Source: Anthopleura xanthogrammica
Lineage: Eukaryota > Cnidaria > Anthozoa > Actiniaria > Actiniidae
Direction: 5' to 3'
NCBI GenBank assembly: GCA_964019055.1
Contig: OZ025210.1
Coordinates: forward strand, 11,685,158-11,749,157
DNA: 64,000 bases
This document shows, piece after piece, positions 51,201 through 63,200 of the stretch. The position numbers and the translations under genes are program-made. Below the pieces are notes generated by a model that worked only from the letters and a program-made list of their open reading frames with translations, searched no databases and was not told the origin of the DNA. How positions within the stretch are numbered: position 1 is the first letter of the stretch; the number at the start of each line of letters is the position of its first letter.

Positions 51201-54200
51201 TACCTTGTCACAGATGATGTTAGTATTATTTCTTAAGTTAGAATTCTTCCAGTTTAGTTTTAGTGTTATTTAGATTTGTCCTATCAGTTTCAGATGTTAT
51301 TCTATATTTCCTATACCTTTTCATTGTTATTTCAAAGGGAAGCGCCTAGCATAGGACTTAGAGTCCCGTTCGCACTTTCCCCATTGGGTAGAGAGATAGC
51401 ATTTGTAATCTTTTTATAATTATATGCCCAATAAATATGTAAAGACATGTGTTCCTGGGTTGTGTACGAAGTCTAAAGCTCTTTAAGAAACTAAATAAAT
51501 TTTCCGTACTCACCGATGCACTGCGCAATTCTAGAGGCATCTGTTCCTTCGATAGGGTCACACAATCGAGACACAACAGGATGGACTTGACTCGCCAAGT
51601 AGTACTTATTGTCTGGTGTTGATGTTAAGGGCAAACATATTTCACTTCTTAATTACTCCATAATAACACGAGCAACACAGTTCAAGATGTCTGGGATTTT
51701 GGCTTTCGTCAATCAAAAAATACTAACTCAGATTGTTGGAATCTTGATTTACGTCTCGAATTATAGCCAGTTGTCTGGGGCGTGTAATAGTTGTTTTTTT
51801 TAGCTTGGGCATAATGTTTCCTAATTTCAGACAACGTATTATTCCCTAGAGTATCATTTCTTTGTTTAACGGCTGCACACGTGAAGACACATGAATATGG
51901 ATACAACTCAAACAAAGAATCTTATTCTCAAGGGAATGACCGGTGGTCTGAAATGGGGGAAAAAAAATTCGCCCTAAATAATATGACAGGACAGACAGAC
52001 ACATGGGAGTATCAGAAATCAATCGAAAGGTATATATCGATGGAACAACAAACGCATAATGATCATAGTATCAATCCATGAGTATACACAGCGTACTGTT
52101 TTGTTAAGGTTGTCAAGGATACCGATCTTCAGAGTGTCTGATTTCTGGAATTCATCAGGATGATAAGCACGTTGTGAGGCAGGTAAGGTTGAGCCATCCT
52201 GGACAGAATATAATAATGGTCAGATGGGGCTGGGCATGGTGTTACGTGACAGCAATAATGTCACGAAAGGCACAGCAATAGAATATGACAAATATTACAC
52301 AATTCATTGACATTTTAAGAAAATAAGAATGAGGTCACATGGTACGGAATACTTACGTCACAGATGACGTAGAGAATAGTGTCAATATTTATGACGTAGA
52401 GAATGAGGTCACATGGTACGGAATACTTACGTCACAGATGACGTAGGGAATAGTGTCACCGACGCCTACTTTCCTCGACTTGCTCATCATCCACAGTGCC
52501 ACGTGAACATGGGGTAGGGATTTCTTGTCAGGGTAGTCATGGGGAGATTTGGTCAGTTGCTATAGAAACAAAAGACCAATAATATGATCAGCATTATTCT
52601 CAGCCAATCAGAAATCCTCTTACTACCAGAATAATATTCGATTTGTTTTTCTTCTTCAAAGATTTGAACTCCTTTGGGAGTCGCAAGATAATGGTGTTAA
52701 ATTAGGCCAACAAAAGGAACTACGAAAAGGATTCTGGTAGTAATGGTGTCATGCAAGACGTAATAAGAGGTACAAAGCTTCTGAAGCTGACGATGGAGAA
52801 TTCTAAATTCAAATCACGATTATTTTTTATCATTTACGAAGCAACTTTACAATACCTTGTTGATGATGAATTTCTGCACATCAACATTGCCATCCTTCAC
52901 GTCCTCGCCAACTGATAAGACAAAATATTAATGGTCAAAAAGAGCCAACTTGCCAAAATTACTGATGAATCAAATTTTAAAGATAGAAAATAACTTGATA
53001 TGTAACTATCCTACCTTTGATCAGAAACTCGTGGATGTTGTCGAGAATAGTCTCGCGTGGTTGAGAAGACAGGATCTGGGCCAGAACGTAACTTAAAATA
53101 AAAAGTAATAATAATTATAAGATGATTAAAAAAAAAACACCCAGAACAAAGACGCTTAGAATGAGAGAAGGTGGAGGGAGGGAGGGAGGGGAGAAGAGAG
53201 GGAGGGAGGGGAGTGGAGAGGGAGGGGAGTGGAGAGGGAGGGGAGAGGAGAGGGAGGGATGGAGGGAGACAGGGAAGGGTTGATGGAGGGAGGGAGGGGT
53301 CGATGGAGGGAGACAGGGAGGGAGACAGGGAGGGAAGGATGGAGGGAGAGAAGGCAGGGTGGGAGGGAGACGGAGGTAGCATATACATACTTTCCAGTGT
53401 CCTTTGCGAGGTCGGACCAGTCTCTTCTCACTATGTCAAGACCTTTCATTTCTTTCACTTCATTAAGGGTGCCTGGTCAAAAAAATACGATGAATGAATG
53501 AATGAATGAAATGGGAAGGGAAGGAAAAGGTGAATATAAGGATAGATAAGAGAGTAAAAAATGTTAGGAAAAGAACGAAAAAGTTAAAAAGAATTTAAAA
53601 TATTACTATTTAATTACTAACCATCCTCATTCTCAGAGATACAAATTGCTGCGTACCTAAAGAAAAAGAAAAATAGAAGAAAAAAACCGATTTGTTAATA
53701 AAATTAACAAATTTAAAGCAACGAGGATTTTGATGTGGGATATTTTCCCACCAAATTTTCTATCATCTGTAACGAAATTTACAGCATTTGCAATTTTCCC
53801 GCAAAAAATGCATCGCCACGCGCTCCATTTTGACGCGTTTGCAACTTTCCCGCCAAATTTCTGAGCATGCGCAGTAGCATTTCTGTCTTGTCTTATCAGC
53901 AAACAAAGGTGAAGAGACGTACTTCTTTTTCTTGAGCAGCAACATGGACTTGAATATACCATCGATGTCGATCTCCAACAGACGATATAACTTGTTGACT
54001 TCGCTTTTTACCTGTAAGGAAAACAACGCCATTATTACTTAAATACATCATGAAAAATTACGCTAAAAGTTTACTAAAAAAATAACGATTCTCTGAGAAA
54101 GTGTTTACACAATTATGAAATGAGGAAAAAGTTAAGACATAAATTAAAAATGGAGTAATAAGAGAGAGGGACGAAAGAAGGTAAAATGAAAGAGAAAATG

Positions 54201-57200
54201 AGTACGGAAGGAAACGGAACGAAATCTCAGGGCAGGGCAGGGCAGGGCAGGGCAGGGCAGGGCAGGGCAGGGCAGGGCAGGGCAGGGCAGGGCAGGGCAG
54301 GGCAGGGCAGGGCAGGGCAGGGCAGGGCAGGGCAGGGCAGGGCAGGGCAGGGCAGGGCAGGGCAGGGCAGGGCAGGGCAGGGCAGGGCAGGGCAGGGCAG
54401 GGCAGGGCAAGGCGCCAAGAAACAAGAGCTACAACCAAGAGTAGATTTCTTCTATCAACCCTTTACCTTGTTGCCAATCTTCTTAACTTCACTGAGGTCA
54501 GTAGAGTTGGTGTTGATCATAATAGAGTCTGTGTCTCCATAAATTACATCAAGATGCATCTGAAATAATAACAAAAACACATAACTAAAGAATGTTGCAC
54601 AAAACAAAATTTTCCCCTTCTAATTATAAAACTACACATGCGTGTTGACTCGGGCTTCCTGTGATAATATTTAAGACGCTTTGTTTAGGAACTATTTGGA
54701 GAAAGAGGGCGTTTTGGACTAAACGGCACCAGGGCGCATGCTTCTCACATTCCAGTGGATGATTTGTGATAAAACCACGAAAAAATACCATTTTGCACCT
54801 CGGGAAGCCCGAGTAAAATAGCTCCATGCTGGTGAGATCGATACTCTACCAATCAAATTGCTCGGTCAAAGTACTGTGTTTTCATCACAGTCAAACGACA
54901 TCTTAATAAATAAAAATATGATGATTTATCCTGTAACTTACTTGTTGCACAAGGTCTTTGGTCTTCATCAGAATCTAAGAGAAAATAAGTCAGATCAGGA
55001 ATGATGGACAGCTGTCAATCAATTTGAGCAAATTTGGCTCTGAGTCTCTTTGAGTTTTCAAAAGTTAAGATTGATTGTCAGATGTCATAAATTGGTTGGC
55101 ATGACAACGGTGAAAATTTACTGCTGCACATGTTTAGAAAATACGTCAGAAAATGGCGAATGTGCAAAAGTCATTACGACTGCTTCAAAAATATTGCAAA
55201 TATTTTCGAATTACTTTTCTGCCAGTTTCTTTGACTGCGAAAATAGTAATGAAGGAACAGAGAATTTGTAATTTTTTTTAAATCTTAAGAGGAGAATTTA
55301 AAATAAGTTTTAAAAAATTTACTAAAAATTACAAAAAACTTACAGAAAATTTACTATAAAATATTACAAAAAAAAATACAAATTCTTAAAAGAATTTGTT
55401 TAAGAATTTGTTCTTGTTAGAAATATGTTATTTTATGTCTTAGAAGAATCTTAAAAATTTATCCTGAAAGTGGGAACCAGAGAAATTCGAAAATTGATTG
55501 TAAAAAAACCGTCAAACAAACAATTAATCTTCTAAACTATTCAATAATCTGTTTTTATCTTACCAACGCGCCAAACTGTCAACAAAAAGTTAATCAATAA
55601 AACCTCATTATATCAAACAAAAGCCAAAGGCTTACACATTGTTTATTTTATAAAGCAAACGTTAAAAACTATCGCATAATTAACGAGTTCTTTAGAAACC
55701 GCTTAAATAACTTTAACTCATAGACAATTGCTGAATTTAGAGGAGAGTGTTTCAGAAGACACTCGTTCAAAATATAGGAAATTTCTGCAAAGTTATCGTT
55801 TATATTGCATGGAAAAAGTCTTCAGAGAGAATCAGTCTGGTAAGTTTGCTGGTTTGTTATAGTTTTGCTTCGTTATTGTGGAATGTTTTCGTGTTTTTTT
55901 CGTGTCTACAGAAACGTGGTTTCTAGAAATACAGGAAAATTTAGAATACAATTGCTGCCGAATTTCCAGTCTCCAGTTTATAAACTACGCTACGAAGTCA
56001 AAGAATAAAGAAATCTCGATTTTGGGCACTAAATTTGCCAAAATAAGATTTACGTTTCTAAGTATCACAATGATATTTGATAGTAGTTCTCATCATGTCG
56101 AGAGATTCGCAATTAGTTTTTTTCCCTCTTAATTCGATAGTTCTTTAAAAGGTTTTTGTTTTGAAGAATTCTTAGAAGAGCAAAGGAATTCAAATGGCAG
56201 ATTATCCGAAACTAAACCGAGATTATAATAAACTTTATGTAAACAATGGGAAAAAAACTTCGCTTTGCGATGGAACTTTGCTTCTGTTGTTGCTGCTGTT
56301 GCTGTTGCTTTTGTGGTTGTTGTTGTTTTTGCTGCCGTTGTGGGGGTTGTTGTTGTTGCTGTTATTGTTGTTGCTGCTGTTGTTATCATTATTAAATGTT
56401 AAAAATATTAATATGCATTCTGCTTGAATTTCTAGCATTTGAACAGAATTTCTAAAGAAAAACACAACATGTTACGGCGTCATGTTTCGTCTATCGCCGA
56501 AGAACCCGAGGACGAAGAACCAGAGAAACCAAAAAATAAAGGTAACACTGTTACCCTTACACTTACCCTTACTGTTACAGGGGAGAGGGGACGGGGAAAA
56601 TTGGCACCTTTGCAGGGAGGTGGAAGTGGACAAATGTCTGTTCTTTAATTTCTTTGTTTGCTCATTTGTTTATTTATTTTTTTATTTTTTTCAAAAATTG
56701 TTAGGCAAAACTGAAACCCTAACTCCTGTCGAAGAAACAACGACTCCATCCGACAACAAACCGATTCCTCACCGAAGTTCAACCAAGAGTTCGGAATTGA
56801 CGGTTTTCACCGAAAACACACTCGACGAATCAGGAAGCGAGCAGTTGTCAGCTGACGAAGAAGAGGACGTGTTTGACGAATTTAACGAAAGCGCGAACAG
56901 AACGGCAAAAAGGAATGGGCTCCAATTTGAAAAGCACAGGGATACCGCGTCACCTGCATCACCCAGTCCTGAATCTGGGAAAAATGATGTTGATCTAACA
57001 GAAGACCAGGTAAGAACGATAATGTAGAGTAGGCATAGTCGTGCATGGGTAACGGAAGACAATAAGCAACCAGACAAACTGATTCATTCTGGTCTAGATT
57101 GGGGAGACATCCACTACAATTTTCGGAAACACGCTTTCGATTTTTTTATCAATAACCGGAAACAACTTACCCTTGTGCTGTTCAAAGTCAGTGCATGTTT

Positions 57201-60200
57201 AACTCACAGATCAAACCCTAAAACAACCTTTGGGCTGATCTAAGTCAGGGCATGGCTAACTCACAGATAGAGCCCTGAAACAACCTCTGGGCTGATCTAA
57301 GTCAGGGCATGGCTAACTCACAGATAGAGCCCTGAAACAACCTCTGGGCTGATCAAAGTCAGGGCAGGGCTAACTCACAGATAGAACCCTGAAACAACCT
57401 CTGGGCTGATCAAAGTCAGGGCATGACTAACTCACAGATCAAACCCTGAAACAACCTCTGGGCTGATCTAAGTCAGGGCATGGCTAACTCACAGATAGAA
57501 CCCTGAAACAACCTCTGGGCTGATCAAAGTCAGGGCATGGCTAACTCACAGATAGAGCCTTGAAACAACCTTTGGGCTAATCAAAGTCAGGGCATAGCTA
57601 ACTCACAGGCTGAACCCTGAAGCAACCTCTGGGCTGGTCTAAGTCAGGGGAATGCAGAATTTAAAAAGATTAGAACTTTGAATTGAATTGTTCAAAGCAT
57701 TTTGTTTTTCGTACAAGGTTCGCGAAATAAAGGAAGCCTTTCTGGTTTTCGACGACAATGGCGACGGTTGTATCAGTGCAACAGAACTGAAGAAACTAGT
57801 GACGTCACTAGGGTATAATATCACTGAAGCAGAGCTGATGGACATGATGAACCAGATAGGTAAGGGAGGAGTGGGTGGGCAGGTGATACACAATGCATTT
57901 TGATATATTAAGGCTACGTTTACACGGAGAACATGAAACCGGGTCAAAAGTGATACGGGTTATGCAGAGCATTTACAAGAAAACGGTACCAGATCAGTGT
58001 CCGGTGCATACACAAAACGGCCAATCACAGCGCGCTTTGATCATGGCGCAGAATGAGCGGACATTTTGAACTACTAACGTAATTATCTAATAGCTCATGC
58101 TTGGTTGAACGCGCGAATTTTGAATTGAAGCAATCAAAATAACAAAGAAATCAGCCAGAACTGCGACAGTATGCTTTCAAAATTTGTTCGTATTGTTGTT
58201 TTGCTTCAACATTGTTACTCGTTGTAAGCAGATTATGATAGCTGAAATGTTACTTTACAAGCGGCTCAGCCAAGTGCCCCTTGCTCAAAGTCTTTTCCCA
58301 ATACAAACACTTGCATTTTCAAACATTTAGAGAAAAAAGTTGAAGTATGCGTGATGTATGAAAAAAGGAAATTTTTCCATCCATCTCCTCGAGTTCCGCA
58401 AGATATATGAATTTTAAGACTTTGGCGAAGGCCGCTTGAATTGGAATAACATTCCTTTTCGCGCTTAGTTTTTCGTACAGTATTGTAACACAGCGTGAAA
58501 ACGAAGCCTAAATCGATGCCAATCCATGTTCCCAAATACTCATGTTGCAATCGTTCCTTCAGATTCAGATGGGAACGGAGCTATAGATTTCCCCGAGTTC
58601 CTGACCCTCATGTCCCGAAACCTCCAAGATACTGACCCAGAAGACATCATGATGGAATCGTTCAAAGTTTTCGACAGAGATAACAATGGTAGTATCGGAG
58701 AAGAAGAGCTGCAGAGAGTTATGAGGTTACTCGGTCAGGACTTTAGAGACTATGAGATTGAATCGATGATCAAAGGAGCTGATTTTGATAACGATGGGAA
58801 AGTTGGATACGAGGATTTTCAGAGGATGATGAACACCTAATCGATAAATACTCGACTACTGATGGACTTAATCGATAAGTGCTCGGCCAAGACTGTAGAG
58901 ATTAGAAGGTTGAAGCGATGATAAAAATAGTGATGTAAAAATGGATACGAAGATCTTCAAAGGTTGACAATAGTTTAATCAATAAATACTCGAATAGCGA
59001 CGGAGAACTAATCGATAACTACTTCGGCCACGTCCGAGATTGAAGCGATGATAAAATAACCACGAGAAAGCTGGATACGAAGATTGTCAATTAATCGATA
59101 AAAACTCGATTAGCGATAAAGAACTAATCGATATCTACTCGATAAGACTTAAAGGATTATGCATCGCGGCCGAAGACACTCCCGAAGACAGACGTTTGTT
59201 TCCGGAGTTGGCTTTGTTAACATAGTTAGCTTCCAGCATTATACGAAAGTCTACGAAAATGAATCACGTGGATTCAATCGATATTTATACGGATTACGAC
59301 ACAGCGAGACCCAGCTGAGTTGACCTTCAGAAAAAAACTCAAGTTCAACCAATCAGAATTGAGGATCCAACATCGTACTTTGATTAGCATTTCCCATTAT
59401 TCTGCCAAGAGAATTTATGAAATACGAGTTCTTTCTTCTTTAAATTAATCGTAAACGCTAGTCGAACTCATGGCGGAATTCTATCTCAATCAACAAGAGA
59501 AGTCTACATTGTATACTCGGAAAATGCTCGAAAAATGCTAACCAAAAATAGTGACCCATAATTCCTTTCGGGGAAGGCGATCAAATCAGCTGGACTGTAA
59601 AGATTTAATGACGAAATAAAAATGTTTTTAGCTCAAATAATTTTTCCCCACATAAAAATGTACGAAATATTTAAGCAGACATTTAATGGTATGGAAATAA
59701 ATATATACATACATGAAACAAAAACTGGTTGCTTCAGACTTTAAAATCTTTTTTAAAAGTTATATTTGAAATAATGTCGTGTTGTCGACATGACGTCCAT
59801 TTTGAATTAAGATAATTTTTTCAAAAAAAGTTATCGTTTATTCATGTCATTATCACCTTCAAAACAACCCAAAATGAGCTTGTGCAAATCTTTTTGAAGA
59901 AAAGAATATCTAAGGAGTGATTTACATGCTATTTTCACCTCGAAAAACAATTGAGAGTTTACACTTCTAAACAAAATTACAACGGAAGCTGGTCTTGCTT
60001 AGTAACAAAAATATTCAAAACAAAAGGCTATTTTAATCTTTAAGTTCCTTCACGTTTTGAATCCCATTGTAAAGAAACCTTTTCAATTGGATAAGAAAAC
60101 CAAAGCATCAAAATTAAAATAGCTCGTGAATAAACATTCCGGTAAATTATTTAGAACTTTGATCATTCGGACCTGAATTTCTAAATTTCAGTGGCGAACT

Positions 60201-63200
60201 TTGGGTATTTCTAGAATACAGAATTCTTTCTCTTTTAAGGCTTTCTCTATTAAGAATGTTTTAAGTATTAAGGTTTTAAATTTTTAGAGAATTTCAATCA
60301 AAACCATGAAGCCAGTGGATGAAAATGACGAGGAATATCTCCTGAAAGCTTTCACCGAAGCTGACAAAGATAACGACGGAATGATAGGAGTGAAAACTCT
60401 CACGCGAACGATTCGTAATCTTCGCGAACATGTTGAAGAAGGAAAAGTAGCAGATTTGCTCAAACGCTCAGGTAAATAATTTTTCAAAATGTTATTTCAA
60501 AATGAATTTTCCGGCTTACTTCCAAAGAAATAATACCTTAAGTTCTAGCAATTTTGGTTTCCACAACGACAGTTTTAACTAAAATTTTTGTAACAGAAAT
60601 ATTTAAATGTATCAATGATTTTCAAAGTTAATATTTCATCTTCAGAAACATTTAGACGAAAACATCAAGAAGGATAATTCAATAATTCGGCTTTTATTTC
60701 AAAGAAAATTAAGATATTTTTACAGTAGACTTCAAATATAAATGAAAAGATTGTTATAATTTTTTCTAAAAAAAAAAGTTTTTGAAACTGACATTCAGAT
60801 AACGTAAGCCCTTTCACAGTAAATAGTTTCGCAAGCCCAAAATATTTCCTTGAAGAATTCCCTAACTTTAGCATCTTAGAGGTAAAAATAAATAACTACG
60901 GAGTAGATACGAAGCGAGGGACGTAAAAATTTTATAATTATACGAAATTTCTTCAACAGAAATATTCCATTTTAGATGCAGAACCGCCAAAATTTCTTTG
61001 CAAATTAAAAAAAAAACTTTGAAAATTAAGGTCGCTTATATCGAAATTTCTTTGATTTTTGGATTTAAAAATTAGATTTTTTTAAAGTTTTAGAGTTTTT
61101 TTGTTTGCTTGTTTGTTTACATGGTTGCTTAGGTTATGTTTTTGTTATTATTATACTATTTTTTTCCTTTTTTACAAAGCTAACTTTTAATTATACAAAG
61201 TAGTTAACTGTAAAAAAAACTTATTAAAAAAAAAATTATTTCATACTTTAAGGAATCGAAGTCAAGAAACAATCAAACGACGAACCAGAGATCGACTTCG
61301 GAGTGTTTCTAAAACTTTACCGCCAGCTGTCAAACGCGAAGGAACAAGACAAAGAGCTAAAACGAGCATTTGAAGAATTCGACTTTTACAAGAGAGGTTA
61401 CATCGAAGGTTCAGGCATTGAACGTGTCTTGACGAAGTTAAAAATCGAGTATTCAAAGGAAGAGATTGAACTTATGATAGAAGTTGCTGATACGAACGGA
61501 GATGGAAAAGTTGACTGGGATGAATTCTTGCAAGTATTTAAGGATGGTGAAGATATCGAAGGATAAAACCGAAAGAAAAACAAACCAAAAGGAAAAATTT
61601 CTACAAGTTCAAAAATTTTGTATCGAAACTTCAGGAAAAAAATTGAAAACCGAAGCAAAAAAGAAAGGAATAATTTTTGACAAAAGATTTGTTTACAAGA
61701 AACAGGAAAACTGCTGTTTATGCAAGCTTTTGAACAGATAGAATTTGAATCTTTTACACTGGAAATTATTAAATTCAAATCGAACCTTTCACTCTAAACT
61801 ACTTAATTAATTCTAAGCATTTGAATGTTTTTTACTTTATAGCTAAAACATTTATCTAATTTTGTATAGTTCGTGAAATTTTGAAAAATATTCGAAGTAT
61901 GAAGAATTTTTCTGATAATTTCACATAATCTTGAAAATCTTTAAGCAATTAAAACTTAATTCTAAGCATTTGAATAATCAATTTTTTAGCTAAAAAAAGT
62001 CTCATTATTTCAGCCATAATTTGTGAAATTTTGAAACAATGTTCGAAGCATCATGATGAAGAATTTTTCAGATAATTTGACAATCTTTTATCAGAGCTGA
62101 CTCACCTCTCTTCCTTTGCTAGTAACCAGGGCAGCAAGTGGTTTGGCGTAGAATCGAGAGTGTGAAAATCCAAGACACCCGTACATACTAAAATTAAATA
62201 AATAAATAATAGTTTATAGTAGCTATGCAATGGTTTTGAGTGGAATACCTTGGAATATCTCACGAGACACTTGTATTTCCTATAATATAGCTAATTTAAT
62301 TGAATTGCCGTTGCCGCTTAAAAAGCCTAAAGCCTATTATTTATCTTTTGCTTAAAAACAAACTTCACTGTAGGCTATCTAAGAATTAAGGAATATATTT
62401 CCAAGTTGTAGAAATTGCAAGGATACAGTGAGTTTCTTATCGTAATAATGACACAGTTAAATAAATATAATGATTCCGCTCTCAAAGCTTTAGGCTTTTT
62501 ACAGCGACAATGTTAATTGAATTAGCTACATAGACAAGAGCCTTCAGATGAGTTTGTGTACAAGAAATTACAAATTACAAGTGTGATATTCCAAGATGTG
62601 TTATGAGAAAGCATTGTATAACTATCTCATCACACAAAATAGAAATTTCAGCGAAAAAAGTGGAATACCGCAGAAAAAACAACGGCTTTTGTGCGTCCTG
62701 TTTCGCCGTATTTTCTAAGATATATGGGATAAAATGTTAGCACAATATTCGAACAAACGAAAAAGTGTTCAGTTCTCGAATATGCACTATACATTTTTTT
62801 ATAGTCCTGCATTTACTTATGCAGTTTTATGATACTTTTAAGCAATAAAACTCTATTTACAAATTCGCTTCTTACCTATTTGCAGTTAACTTCAGAGCTT
62901 TTTGACGGATATCGAACTACAAAAAGAGAGAAAAAAATATTGAAATATGAAAACATTTTGACCAACATTTGCCGTAAAAGCGCTTTTCGTATTCTTTCGA
63001 CTAAGTTAGCTCCAAACGGGGTACATTTTCCCATCTTTTGAATTTCGTCAATAAATTTCCATCGAAAGTAAGTGTTAATATTTTTTTGAGTAAAGGAAGC
63101 CAAAAATCCTGGCCTTTTGAAGTCGTCCAGGTCATACAAACAAGACAAAAAACGCTCAAATTGAAAATAAAAACTACACTTCGAGGGGCTTCAACTTTTC

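Noticed and set aside
54058..54542. Long open frames on both strands (repeats of PALPC and GQGRA)
   Set aside because: They are produced by the (GGGCA)n array; no splice or start context and no normal composition.
57180..57655. CRISPR-like array of regularly spaced repeats
   Set aside because: The repeats are head-to-tail 57 bp units without unique spacers, in an animal genome; it is a satellite.
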